Source of the DNA: DASQUK01 sp963756425
GTDB taxonomy: Bacteria > Actinomycetota > Acidimicrobiia > Acidimicrobiales > VFJN01
Reading direction: 5' to 3'
DNA length: 64,000 nucleotides
Assembly (NCBI GenBank): GCA_963756425.1
Contig: CAVWNW010000007.1
Span: 248,001 to 312,000 of the forward strand
Position numbers and translations under genes: made by a program. Under the pieces are notes generated by a model. It worked only from the letters and a program-made list of their open reading frames with translations, ran no database searches and was not told the DNA's origin. This document shows positions 42,160 through 51,220 of this stretch, in pieces (positions within the stretch are counted from its first letter, which is position 1; each line of letters opens with the position of its first letter).

Positions 42160-42366
42160 ATGGATGTCAGCAGGGACCGCGAGCCGATCGACTGGGACGC
42201 CGCCTGGGAAGCGCTCGTCCTGCGGCTCCAGCGGCCCCGCCACCAGCGGATTGCGATCGCTGCGGCTCAGATCGCGGTGACCCTGGCGGTGCTGGGCGTG
42301 TCGGTGTGGCTGCTACTGCTCGTGGTGGCCCAGCCGCTCCACCACCTGGGCAGGTTCGGCGCCTGA
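42160..42366 (+). CDS. Small single-span membrane protein
   Basis: A 68-residue protein with a basic amphipathic start (WDAAWEALVLRLQRPRHQR) and one long membrane segment (IAAAQIAVTLAVLGVSVWLL). Unknown function. GGAGGG precedes ATG 42160. It is followed by a nested inverted repeat that may act as terminator for it and for the convergent carboxypeptidase gene. Confidence 0.65.
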   Translation: MDVSRDREPIDWDAAWEALVLRLQRPRHQRIAIAAAQIAVTLAVLGVSVWLLLLVVAQPLHHLGRFGA

Positions 42367-42378
42367 CCGACCCTCGGA

Positions 42379-42478
42379 CCCGAGGCATGCCGAACGGTCC
42401 ATCGAGCTGGAGGCAATGACGAACGGTCTGCGTTCGTCATTGCCTCCTGCTCGCTTCAGCGTTCGTGACCCCCTCGGG
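42379..42478. repeat. Nested double inverted repeat, best-conserved copy
   Basis: The inner stem is a perfect 17-bp match: ggaggcaatgacgaacg (42409-42425) and cgttcgtcattgcctcc (42431-42447) around a 5-nt loop. The outer arms are cccgagg..cgaacg (42379-42396) and cgttcg..cctcggg (42460-42478). It lies between a plus-strand gene and the convergent carboxypeptidase gene, as does its relative at 3194-3292. Confidence 0.9.
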
Positions 42479-42485
42479 CCACCTC

Positions 42486-45400
42486 CTAATCCAGCAGGTG
42501 GTCGAGCGCCCGGCCCATCACCGCATTGCGCTCGGCTTCGGTCGAGACGCCCTCCAGTCCGAACCCCAGCAGCAGCGAGTGCGGCGTGGCGATCGCGTTG
42601 CCGACCGGGAAGCCCGATGCGTCGGTCCGGGTGAAGTCGTTGACGTTCGGTGCGCTGCCCTCGGGCGGCCCGGCGATCGTCCAGCCGTCCAGGCCGGTCT
42701 CGAACGAGGTGCTCGTGCCGTCGGGCAGCGTGATGTCGTCCAGGAAGACGCCGATGCCCTGCGTCGCCCAGTCGCTGGCGTAGGCGATGGAGATCTCGAC
42801 GGTCCCGCCGGCGTACGCCGAGAGGTCGATGCTCCACTCCTGCCAACCCCCGGAGTTGCCGCTCGCGGCGTTCCAGGCGCCGGTGGTGCCGGAGGGGTGT
42901 ACAGGTCGTAGCACCCGTTCCGGGTCTGGTAGTGCGTCGAGATGCGGGTGGAGTGTCCGCCAGCCGCCCGAGTTCGCCTGCTGGCAGCTCTGGCCGGTCG
43001 CCTCGTCGTGTGCCCGTTGGCGTCCGGCAGCGTCGTCCAGTCGTCACCGCCGGGAGTGCGCGCCTCCACGAACAGGTGGTCCCACTCTGCCTCGGTGTCG
43101 TAGGACGTCCAGAAGGTCATCGACCCACCGCCCGCCGGCACCGCGACCTCGCGCGTCAGCCTCTTGTAGGAGACGTCGGCGATCTGCGAGTAGACGTACT
43201 GGGTTCCGGTGTGCGGGTCGAACGGACCACCCGGCTTGGCGTACCGCGCCGCGGGCCAGCTCTCGAACTGCTTGAACTGGTCGAGCGGCAGAATGCCGCT
43301 GGTCGCGAGGAACGACGACCTCCGGACGTTGTTGGCTGTGAGGTTGGGATCGTCGAGACCCCATGCGAGGCCCGTGAACGGGTCGTCGACGCCTGTCGCG
43401 TCGAACGCGGCACCACCGTCGTGGCCGTCGTTGGCGACGGCCACGTAGCCACCCAGGTAGTACTGGAGCACGTCGTTGGTGGTGTCGCCACCGAAGAACG
43501 AGCCGAACAAGGGCAGGCAGCGCCGCGGGTCCGTACCTGCGGGAAGCGGGTTGCACGCGATGTCGCCCTTGGGGTCGTAGAGCTGGTTGCCCACGGCGGC
43601 GTTGGTGTACTGCTGGCCGGCGGAGTCGCCGGCGAGTAGCACCTTGCCGCCCTCGTTCATGTACGAGCGGAACTGGAGCAGTTCGTCGAGCGCCAGCCGG
43701 TCGGCATTGCCGCCAGCGCGGCCGGCGGTGCGGGTGACCAGGTCGTCGCCGGTCTCCCAGACGACGGCGTCGTAGTGGCTGAGGACTCCCAGGGCGTCCG
43801 GGGCGATCCGCCCGGCGGCGTCGACGTCGTAGACGTCGGCCTGCTGGCCGTTGGCGGCCAGAGCGTCGACGTACGTGTCGGCGTAGTGGGGGCCCGGCGC
43901 CTGCACCGGCGAGGCGCCGGTGTAGTCCTCGGCGGCCACGACGAGCACGCTGTTACCGCTCTCGGATACGGCCTCGTAGGTGAACGACTCGCTCCGCTGG
44001 CCGCCACCCTCGAACCAGACCTCGACCGAGTCGCCGGGGTCGGTACCGGTCACCACACCTCGCATCTGGTGGTAGTAGACCGACGCCGGGTTGTACGTCG
44101 ACCCGCCACCCCACTCGGACGTGGGTGCCGACTGCACCGCCCCATCGCCGTTGATGCGGTACTTCACCTCCACGGCCCCGAGGCTGCGCTTGGCGATGAC
44201 GGCGACCGGCTGCGGGTCGCCGTACGACTTGGTGAAGCTCAGCTGGGTGCCCGGGTTGCTGCGCTTATAGGGGTCCTCGCTGTCGACATAGAACGGCTTG
44301 GTCGTGATCCCCGTGACCGTCTTCGGGTTGGCGGGGTCGACCGCCGAGCTGGCCACCGACATGGCGAACGGCAGGTTGCGCTCGAACTCCGCCTGCACCA
44401 GCGCGTCGTCGTCGGGGAAGACGAAGCCGCATCCGTCGCACCCCTCGGAGAGCTCCGGCGTCCACGCCAGTGCGCCGGTCGTGGCGTGCGCGTAGTCGGT
44501 GGTCTCGCCGTTGGTGACGTAGAGGACGTCCGAGCTCAGGCCCGGGTGGAACTCGGCGATCGCCGGGTCGTCCAGGTTGCCGGACATCGCGTAGTAGATC
44601 GGGTCGTCCGCGGTGGGGGTGCCGGTCTGCCAGCCCTCGGCGTAGAGCAGCCACTGCCCGGCGGAGTGCCAGTTGACCTGGAACGCGAACCCGATCCGGT
44701 CGAGCAGGCCGACCATCGCCTGGGTCTCCGGCTCCGACAGCGGCGCCGGGCCCCGGTAGGTGTCGCTGGACTGGATGGGCGACGAACCCTCCTCGTCGTA
44801 CCCCCAGTGGTTGGGGAAGTTGCGGTTGGGGTCGACGCCGTCGCCGACCTGGGTCTGTCCGTCTCCGTTGTTGTCGCGGAGGTTCTTCCGCCACAGCCGC
44901 TCGTTGTCGAACGTGTACTGGTAGCCGTCGGGGTTGGCCACGAGCACGAACCAGAACTCGTTCTTCTGCAGAAGCTTGCGGATCTCACGGTCGTTGGCCC
45001 GCCACCCGTCGATGAAGTGGTTCATCAGCCGCCGATTGACCTCGGTGGAGATCCATTCACGCGCGTGCTGGGTGGAGCTGTAGAGGACGGCCGGACGCGT
45101 GCCGTCCCGTGTGCCGCGAGCGCCCTGGGTCAGCTTGACCGCGATGATCTCGCGACCCTGGCCGGTGTGGCCGAGGACCTCGAGCTTCACCAGCTGGGGG
45201 TTGTTGCGGGCCGCGGCGTAGAGCTGGTCGCGGATGCCGCCGGGCTCGTCGTACGAGCGCCAGACGTTGAAGCCGTTGGCGGCCTGCTCCGCCGCGAACT
45301 GCCGGACGGTCTCGCCGCCCTTGACCCGGGTCAGCTTCAGGTCGACTCCCTTGCCCCGGAGCCGCTCGGCCTGGGCCTGGTCGAGCACCATGTCCAGTTC

Positions 45401-45619
45401 GGTGCCGTTCGCGACCTGTCGCTGGCCGCTCACGTCGATGCCCTGCTCGGCGATCGTGGCCAGCTCGTCGGGCTGGACTACTGCGGTGTAGGCGTCGAGC
45501 TGGTCGTCTTCAGCCGGCTGGCTCTGGGTGGGAGCGGCGCTGGCGCTGCCGGCTCCGAGCCCGGAGAGCAGAACGACGACGGCCAGGACGGAGACGAGTC
45601 GGCGCGGCGTGCGCATCAT
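42486..45619 (-). CDS. Secreted M14 zinc carboxypeptidase, frame disrupted near the C-terminus
   Basis: About 1040 codons. MRTPRRLVSVLAVVVLLSGL begins a signal peptide ending in SASA. The M14 domain has the zinc motif STQHAREWIS (HxxE), DPNRNFPNHWG and VNWHSAGQW. An immune-inhibitor-A-like region and a jelly-roll (WQEWSIDLSAYAGGTVEIS) follow. Between about 42894 and 43008 the frame changes three times (near 43006, 42935 and 42895), each by one base. Correcting them restores TTLPDANGHTTEATGQSCQQ, HLDHYQTRNGCYDLYTPSG and the jelly-roll end at 42486. It probably digests extracellular protein. Three indels in 115 bp point to sequence error. Confidence 0.85.
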
Positions 45620-45736
45620 GAGTTGTGGCCCCCTCTGGGTCGATGCGGCGTTCGATCCGCTACCGAGCCTGCCCCGGGGGTGGCAATGTGTCAACCGTCA
45701 CAGGATCGCGCTGCGCACTTTGCCCACTGTGTGTGG

Positions 45737-46420
45737 TCAGGCCGGGCGGCGCCGAGTGCCGTCGGTCGACGGCGCGGTGACCTCGCGGGCGAGGCGCAGG
45801 TCGGCCGCCAGGCCCTCCAGCGCGGCCCGCCGGTCGTCCCGGTCAGGGACGCGCACGATCGCCGACGGATGCACGGTCGCGACCATGGGGGGACCGTACG
45901 CGGAGCCCAGCACCTGACCCCGGAGGGACGCGATCGCTCGGGTCCCGCCCAGCACCGCCCTCACCGCGGTCGCTCCCATCGCGACGATCACCGCGGGGCG
46001 CACGTGAGTGATCTCCTCGCGCAGCCACAGCGCACACGCTTCGATCTCTGTGGCGTTGGGGCGCTTGTGGATGCGACGTTTGCCGCGTGCCTCCCACTTG
46101 AAGTGCTTGACCGCATTGGTGACGTAGACCGCGCCGCGGTCGATGCCCGCCAACTCGAGCGCATCGTCGAGGACGCGTCCGGCAGGCCCGACGAACGGTG
46201 CCCCCTGTCTGTCCTCCTGATCGCCCGGCTGCTCGCCGACCAGCATCATGGCCGCCGGAACCGGGCCCTCGCCGAACACCGTCTGGGTGGCGTTCCGGTA
46301 CAACTCGCAGCGATCGCACTGCGCGGCCGCGCCGGCGATCTCGGCGAGCCCGCGGGCGTCAGCGCCGGGCGCCGTTGCCCGGCTCACCGTCGACCTTTCG
46401 GCTCGCCGTGACCGCGCCAC
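45737..46420 (-). CDS. udgX: UdgX-type uracil-DNA glycosylase
   Basis: A family-4-like uracil-DNA glycosylase of about 227 residues. The N-terminal CDRCELYRN and later Cys bind a 4Fe-4S cluster; GEQPGDQEDRQGAPFVGPAG is motif A and TVHPSAIVR motif B. The insertion GKRRIHKRPN contains KRRIH, the R-loop that defines UdgX, whose His becomes covalently bound to the abasic sugar after uracil removal. GTG at 46420 or, less likely, 46387 is the start. The CBS gene ends 4 bp upstream, so the two are probably cotranscribed. Confidence 0.9.
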   Translation of the reverse strand: MARSRRAERSTVSRATAPGADARGLAEIAGAAAQCDRCELYRNATQTVFGEGPVPAAMMLVGEQPGDQEDRQGAPFVGPAGRVLDDALELAGIDRGAVYVTNAVKHFKWEARGKRRIHKRPNATEIEACALWLREEITHVRPAVIVAMGATAVRAVLGGTRAIASLRGQVLGSAYGPPMVATVHPSAIVRVPDRDDRRAALEGLAADLRLAREVTAPSTDGTRRRPA

Positions 46421-46424
46421 CGTC

Positions 46425-46844
46425 TCACGCGTTCGGCGGAGCGGCCGAGATGTCGCTCAGCGCGGATGCCGGCTCGCTCCGGCGCGCCAGATCGCCCAGC
46501 GACACGATCCCGATGACTTCATTGTTGTCGACGACCGGAAGCCGACGAACCGCGTGGCTGCCCATGATGTCCGCCGCCTCGGCCACCTCGGCCTGTGCCT
46601 CGACGACCGTCAGCTCGGGGCTGCACACGTCGCCCACTGGGGTCGCGTCGGGCGTGCGACCCTCGGCCAGAGCCCGCACGACGAGGTCGCGGTCGGTGAC
46701 GATGCCCCGGAGGGCGCCATCCGCCACCACCAGCACGTCACCGATGTCGTTGTCCCGCATGACCGCCGCGGCCTGCTGGATCGAGGCCCTGCCATCAACG
46801 CTCTGGAGGTTGGTCATCATGACATCTCGCACGATGGTCGCCAT
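46425..46844 (-). CDS. Tandem CBS domain protein
   Basis: A 139-residue protein consisting of two CBS motifs (VRDVMMTNLQSVDGRASIQQ .. GIVTDRDLVVRALAEG and VGDVCSPELTVVEAQAEVAE .. PVVDNNEVIGIVSLGDLARR). Such stand-alone CBS pairs bind adenine nucleotides and act as energy sensors, as the hypoxia/stress-induced HRP1-like proteins of actinobacteria do. It is followed within 4 bp by udgX. Confidence 0.95.
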   Translation of the reverse strand: MATIVRDVMMTNLQSVDGRASIQQAAAVMRDNDIGDVLVVADGALRGIVTDRDLVVRALAEGRTPDATPVGDVCSPELTVVEAQAEVAEAADIMGSHAVRRLPVVDNNEVIGIVSLGDLARRSEPASALSDISAAPPNA

Positions 46845-46935
46845 TGCCGGTCTCCCCGTGTGGTCGGTTTGTGCTCAGCGCGCGCTACCCCTGCAGAGGG
46901 GCACGAAACGGCCACCGATGGCGTTCGCCGCAAGA

Positions 46936-46959
46936 GGGCTGCGCCGATAGGCGCAGCCC
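46936..46959 (-). terminator. Perfect 10-bp stem-loop after the sigma factor gene
   Basis: gggctgcgcc-gata-ggcgcagccc, a perfect stem with GATA loop, lies about 120 bp past the stop of the sigma gene on the minus strand and upstream of the CBS gene. Confidence 0.6.
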
Positions 46960-47076
46960 GTGGCCCAGCGGCCCGGCGCCGGAGGCGCCAAGGGCGGGGA
47001 TCACGCGTTGTTTGACCTCTCGGTGGCGAAGCCGCCGAGAAAGCAACCGTGACCGTTTCGCGCACCTGTACGACGC

Positions 47077-47910
47077 TCAGGCGCCCAGCATGTGGCGGCG
47101 GAGGCGGTGGATGGCCTTGCGCAGCAGCCGCGACACCTGCATCTGGCTGCACTCCAGCGACTCTGCGATCTGCGACTGCGTGCGCTCCTCGAGGAAGTAC
47201 TGGCGGAGCAGGTCGCAGTCCGCTTCCGACATGAGCTCCAGGCTCTGCCGCAGTGCCGTGCGGTTCTCGATGCCGAGGAAGCCCCGGTCGGGCTGGCCGA
47301 TCACCTGCTCGGCCTGAAGCCCGCTGACGGGATCGGAGGCGTCGAGCGACGTGGTGATGCGGGCATCCTCGGCGGTGAACGTCTCGAGCACCTCGTGCTC
47401 GTCAACGCCGATGAAGTCGGCGATCTCCCCCGGTGATGGCGGGCGGCCGAGGTCGTGCGTCAACAGCTCCTGGGCGTCGCGCACCGGCGTCGAGAGCTCA
47501 TGAACCCGGCGGGGGACGCGAATGGCCCAGCCGACGTCCCGGAAGTGGCGGCGCAGTGAACCGACGATCGTCGGCTTGGCGAACGCCAGGAAAGGGGTGC
47601 GCCGGCCGGGGTCGAAGCGCTTGAGCGCGAGCAGCAGCGCCTCGTAGGCGACCTGCGTCAGGTCGTCGACCGGCTCGCCTCGCCGGTAGTGGCGCCGTGC
47701 CTGGGCCTCGGCGTGGCCGCGGTAGTTCTCGACCAGTGCTTGGAGGGCCTCGGGGTCCTCTCGCCGGGCGTACCGCACGTGCAGGGCCCACAGCGCCTGC
47801 TCGACGGCCGGACGGCGGGCGCGGCCCTCGACCCAGCGCCGATCCACGGCGTCCGATGGGACCGTGAGCAGGGCATGGGCACGGTCGGACGCCGCCGACA
47901 GGTCGTCCAT
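47077..47910 (-). CDS. SigF/SigB-family sigma factor 1
   Basis: About 277 residues. Region 2 is DDLTQVAYEALLLALKRFDP .. FLAFAKPTIVGSLRRHFRD, region 3 HELSTPVRDAQELLTHDLGR, and region 4 LLRQYFLEERTQSQIAESLE .. MQVSRLLRKAIHRLRR. This is the general-stress sigma group that is controlled by anti-sigma factors through partner switching. ATG 47910 is assigned; a GTG somewhat upstream is possible. A second member lies at 49283-50056, with sensor and anti-sigma-like genes in between. Confidence 0.9.
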   Translation of the reverse strand: MDDLSAASDRAHALLTVPSDAVDRRWVEGRARRPAVEQALWALHVRYARREDPEALQALVENYRGHAEAQARRHYRRGEPVDDLTQVAYEALLLALKRFDPGRRTPFLAFAKPTIVGSLRRHFRDVGWAIRVPRRVHELSTPVRDAQELLTHDLGRPPSPGEIADFIGVDEHEVLETFTAEDARITTSLDASDPVSGLQAEQVIGQPDRGFLGIENRTALRQSLELMSEADCDLLRQYFLEERTQSQIAESLECSQMQVSRLLRKAIHRLRRHMLGA

Positions 47911-48078
47911 GGCCCGCTCACAGCGGCGGACTTCCCGGGCGAGCACACCGGTCGGCACACCCGGTCCGTTCCCCACCGAGGGCGGCGCTACACGTGCTCG
48001 ATGGCGCCGATGGATCAGGAGAGGGGCCGACGGGTATGGCGTTGGCAGGCGGATGCGTCCGATCCGCTCGGGACGGTC

Positions 48079-48510
48079 ATGCCACGACAAGCCACCGAAG
48101 GCCAGAGCAAGCTGCTCGCCGACATGCGCACCCGCGTCGAGTCTGCGGCCGCCGAGATCGACCGCCTCACGACGGAGCTGACGGCGCGGGAGGCGTGGAT
48201 CGACGACCTGGAGACGATCCTCGACATCGTGCTGGGGCTCCTCGACACACCCCTCGTGGTGGTGGGTGACGATCGGCGAATCCGAGCGCTGAGCCGAGGG
48301 GCGGGCGAACGGCTCATGGGCGATGCGGTCGTCGGCAAGGCGCTGTCGTCGGTGATCCCCGACAAGGTATTCGCGGCGCTGGAGGCGCGGCTGGCGACGG
48401 CGGCGAGCGGTTCGGACGGGGACGCAGCCCCCGCCGAGCCGGGGTCGACGCCATTGGACGTGCAGCGGCTCCCGGGCGGCGGGGCCGTGGTCGTGTTCGG
48501 AGCGGGGTGA
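48079..48510 (+). CDS. PAS-like sensor protein in the stress-sigma cluster
   Basis: About 143 residues. A coiled-coil N-terminus (LLADMRTRVESAAAEIDRLT TELTAREAWIDDLE) leads into a PAS-like fold (LDTPLVVVGDDRRIRALSRG AGERLMGDAVVGKALSSVIP). ATGs at 48001 and 48010 would extend it; 48079 is chosen because the coiled coil starts there, but this is uncertain. The stop overlaps the next start (TGATG). It probably senses a signal and influences the adjacent anti-sigma-like ATPase. Confidence 0.65.
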   Translation: MPRQATEGQSKLLADMRTRVESAAAEIDRLTTELTAREAWIDDLETILDIVLGLLDTPLVVVGDDRRIRALSRGAGERLMGDAVVGKALSSVIPDKVFAALEARLATAASGSDGDAAPAEPGSTPLDVQRLPGGGAVVVFGAG

Positions 48511-48932
48511 TGTCCATGGACGATGGAGGGCCGATGCAGCACGAGGCGACCACCGACCGCATCGAACTGTCATTGCCACCCGACAGCCGCTACATGCGGT
48601 TGGCGCGGCTGATGGCCAGCGGGGTGGCGACGTCGTGTGGGCTCCCGCTCGAGGAGGTCGAGGACTTCCGCATCGCGGTCGATGAGCTGTGCGCAACGCT
48701 GATCGAGATGGGCGACGGCGAGGCGGTACGACTGGCGTTCCAGCTGAAGGACGATTCGCTGGTCGTCGTCGGCACCACGACGGCATCCACCCAGGGGGTC
48801 ATCGACGACGACCGCCTGAACCTCAGTCGGCAGATCCTCGACGTGGTGACCGACGGGCACGGCCTGGAGCGCTCGGGCGGCACGCTGGCCTTCACCGCGC
48901 GCAAGCGGCTGCGGGGCACCGGCGTCGGCTGA
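48510..48932 (+). CDS. RsbW-like anti-sigma factor / HATPase
   Basis: About 140 residues with a GHKL-type ATPase look: SRYMRLARLMASGVATSCGL, EDFRIAVDELCATLIEMGDG (N-box, with Glu-Leu-Cys in place of the usual Glu-x-x-x-Asn), then a shortened G-box region. Members bind stress sigma factors or phosphorylate an antagonist. The usual Asn of the N-box is missing, so kinase activity may be lost. ATG 48510 overlaps the stop of the PAS gene. Confidence 0.75.
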   Translation: MSMDDGGPMQHEATTDRIELSLPPDSRYMRLARLMASGVATSCGLPLEEVEDFRIAVDELCATLIEMGDGEAVRLAFQLKDDSLVVVGTTTASTQGVIDDDRLNLSRQILDVVTDGHGLERSGGTLAFTARKRLRGTGVG

Positions 48933-48986
48933 GGGTCGAGCAGGCCCAGGGATTGGGCGACGCCCGCCAGGTTTGTCCAGCCGTCG

Positions 48987-49286
48987 TCAGGCGGCTACGT
49001 CCAAGACCAGCTGCTCGTCGTCGCGGGTGAAGATGTAGCGCATGCCTCCCAGCCCGGCGACGTCGACCACGGACAGGTCGATGACCCCATCGTCGCTCCG
49101 CCAGCGGTCGAGCAGCTCCACCATCTGGACGTGATCGCCGAGGTCCCCGCTGGGCTGGAAGCTCAGCGTGACCGGCGTTCCACCCGGCACCACCGCACCG
49201 TCGATGGGCAGCGGGTCGAGCGGCAACACGTCCAGAAGGACGCGCTGCGGCTTGTCTTCGACGTACACCAGCTGGCAGGCCGTCAT
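48987..49286 (-). CDS. Unknown 99-residue protein coupled to a sigma factor
   Basis: A mixed alpha/beta protein (MTACQLVYVEDKPQRVLLDV, GGTPVTLSFQPSGDLGDHVQ, VVDVAGLGGMRYIFTRDDEQ). No family recognised. Its ATG overlaps the stop of the sigma gene (ATGA), and it sits among anti-sigma-type genes, so an antagonist or anti-sigma role is possible but unproven. Confidence 0.7.
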   Translation of the reverse strand: MTACQLVYVEDKPQRVLLDVLPLDPLPIDGAVVPGGTPVTLSFQPSGDLGDHVQMVELLDRWRSDDGVIDLSVVDVAGLGGMRYIFTRDDEQLVLDVAA

Positions 49287-50056
49287 GACACCAACTCGGA
49301 GTAGGGGGTCGGATCGATCATCGACTGGTTCATGCGGGCGAGGCTGGCGCGCAGCAGGCGTGAGACCTGTACCTGGCTCACCCCCACGATCTCGCCGATC
49401 TGCGATTGGCTGAGCCCGCTCAGGTAGCGGAGCTCGACGATGCGGCGCTCACGCGCGGGCAGGTCCCGCAGGAGGCGCTCCACCGTCATGCGGGCGTCGA
49501 CGGCATCGAGGGCCGGGTCGTCGCGCCCCAGGCTGTCCACGTCGTCACCGTCGTCGTCGCTGGGGGTGGCGAGGGGCGTCTTGCGGTAGCAGCGGGCCGC
49601 CTCGAGTGCGTTCAGGACGTCCTCGACGGCCACGCCGGTGTGCTCGGCGACCTCGTCGGCGGTGGGCGAGCGGCCGAAGGCCTGGCTCAGGTCGTTGACG
49701 GCCACCTTGACGGTGTGCTGCAGGTCGCGCGCCCGCCGGGGAACGTGCACCGCCCAGGTGGTGTCGCGGAAGTGTCGCCGAAGCTCACCCGTGATGGTGG
49801 GAACGGCGAAGCTGGCGAACGCAACGCCGTAGTCGGGGTCGAAGCGCTCGACCGCCTTGAGCACGCCCAGCATGGCGACCTGGATCAGGTCGTCGAGGGG
49901 TTCACCCTTGCCGGCGAATCGCCGGGCGCAGTGGACCGCCAGCCAGCGGTGCTCCTCGATCAGGCGGTTGCGGATCGGGCGATCGCCGCCGGCGCGGTAT
50001 AGCCGAAACGCCTCGTAGTCCGTCGGGTTCGTGGTGGCGGGCGCTGTGGTGGTCAC
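49283..50056 (-). CDS. SigF/SigB-family sigma factor 2
   Basis: A 257-residue paralogue of the sigma factor at 47077. Region 2 is EPLDDLIQVAMLGVLKAVER .. ASFAVPTITGELRRHFRD, region 3 DLSQAFGRSPTADEVAEHTG, and region 4 IVELRYLSGLSQSQIGEIVG VSQVQVSRLLRASLARM. It starts at ATG 50056. Two such factors so close together, with shared regulators between them, suggest that one partner-switching module may serve both. Confidence 0.92.
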   Translation of the reverse strand: MTTTAPATTNPTDYEAFRLYRAGGDRPIRNRLIEEHRWLAVHCARRFAGKGEPLDDLIQVAMLGVLKAVERFDPDYGVAFASFAVPTITGELRRHFRDTTWAVHVPRRARDLQHTVKVAVNDLSQAFGRSPTADEVAEHTGVAVEDVLNALEAARCYRKTPLATPSDDDGDDVDSLGRDDPALDAVDARMTVERLLRDLPARERRIVELRYLSGLSQSQIGEIVGVSQVQVSRLLRASLARMNQSMIDPTPYSELVS

Positions 50057-50143
50057 GACACTCTCGCTTCACGTCGGGATGTGGCCCCCCTCTTCCCCCA
50101 TTCGCCGACCGCTACACAACTAGTGCCCACTAGCGTCCAATCG

Positions 50144-50899
50144 ATGGACCTCGGGATCGGGGGCCGACGGGCCGCCGTCGCTGCCGCCTCGGCCGGGCTG
50201 GGGCTTGCCTGCGCGCGTGCCCTCGCCACGGAGGGTGTGCGGGTGGTGCTCTGCGGACGCCGATCGGACCGGGTCGAGGCGGCCGCGGCCGCCCTGCGGG
50301 CCGATGGGGGCGACGTCCTGGGGCTGGTTGCGGACGTGTCGGATGCGGAGGGTGGGACTGCGTTCGTGAAACAGGCCGTCGAGGCGCTCGGCGGCGTGGA
50401 CATCCTGGTGACCAATGCGGGCGGGCCTCCCGCGGGGACGTTCGCCTCGACCGCCCTCGCCGCCTACCCGCCGGCCCTCGAGCAGAACCTGCTGTCGACT
50501 GTCGCCATGTGCAAGTCGGCCGTCCCGGCCATGGTCGAGCGGGGCTGGGGCCGTGTCGTCGCCATCACCTCGATGACCGTGCGACAGCCGGCTCCGACCC
50601 TCATCTTGTCGAACACGGCGCGTGCCGGGGCCACGGCGTTCCTCAAGACTCTCGCCACCGAAGTCGCTCCCCGAGGGGTGACGGTCAACTCGGTGCAGCC
50701 CGGGTTCCACGCCACCGATCGGCTGGCCCAGCTCCACGGTGGCGACCTCTCGGCGGCGGCCGCCACCGTGCCCGCCGGTCGGGTCGGCGACCCCGACGGC
50801 TTCGGCGCCGCGGTGGCGTTCCTGTGCTCGGAGCATGCGCAGTTCATCACCGGGGCGGCGCTGTCGATTGACGGCGGCGCGTACCCCGGATTGATGTAG
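50144..50899 (+). CDS. SDR-fold protein lacking the YxxxK catalytic pair
   Basis: A 251-residue short-chain dehydrogenase fold: AAASAGLGLACARALA cofactor loop, NAGGPPAG and a C-terminal ITGAALSIDGGAYPGLM. Where YxxxK is expected the sequence is SNTAR (ILSNTARAGATAF), so both Tyr and Lys are replaced. A subgroup of FabG-like proteins shares this feature. NAD(P) binding is probable; ordinary alcohol/ketone chemistry is doubtful. TAGCGT at 50131-50136 is 7 nt before ATG 50144 (leaderless). Confidence 0.85.
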   Translation: MDLGIGGRRAAVAAASAGLGLACARALATEGVRVVLCGRRSDRVEAAAAALRADGGDVLGLVADVSDAEGGTAFVKQAVEALGGVDILVTNAGGPPAGTFASTALAAYPPALEQNLLSTVAMCKSAVPAMVERGWGRVVAITSMTVRQPAPTLILSNTARAGATAFLKTLATEVAPRGVTVNSVQPGFHATDRLAQLHGGDLSAAAATVPAGRVGDPDGFGAAVAFLCSEHAQFITGAALSIDGGAYPGLM

Positions 50900-50950
50900 G
50901 CGCGACCGACTCGTGCCGAGCAGTCACGCCTGCGTTGCAGTTCGTGACGA

Positions 50951-51214
50951 TCAGTCGACCTTGAGTTGACTCGTCAGCTCGTCGCGCCGCGCCTCGAAGT
51001 CCTCGAGTCCCATCTTCCCGTCGTCGAAGGCGGCGTGGAGCTCAGCCAACTGCGCCAGGACCTCGGCCTGGTCGACCTCTGGAGCAGAGGCGTCGGGCTC
51101 TTGCTCATCGGCCTGCTCCGCGCGCTGGGCCTTCCGCTCGAGCTTGGCCTGGGCCTTGGCCTGCTTGTCGCGGTCCCGTTGGAGCTTCCCGAAGGTCGTT
51201 CGCCGCCGTGACAC
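50951..51214 (-). CDS. Small coiled-coil protein beside a cold-shock gene
   Basis: An 87-residue charged protein: basic N-terminus (MSRRRTTFGKLQRDRDKQAK), Gln/Ala/Glu-rich linker, and a SHOCT-like C-terminus (VLAQLAELHAAFDDGKMGLE DFEARRDEL). Function unknown. It lies 6 bp downstream of a cold-shock gene on the same strand and is probably cotranscribed with it. Confidence 0.75.
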   Translation of the reverse strand: MSRRRTTFGKLQRDRDKQAKAQAKLERKAQRAEQADEQEPDASAPEVDQAEVLAQLAELHAAFDDGKMGLEDFEARRDELTSQLKVD

Positions 51215-51220
51215 GCCTAG

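Noticed and set aside
43775..46411. Very long plus-strand open frame (878 codons) opposite the carboxypeptidase and udgX genes
   Set aside because: It is antisense to two genes with clear catalytic motifs, is rich in Val/Gly/Arg/His without any domain, and its openness follows from third-position GC bias.
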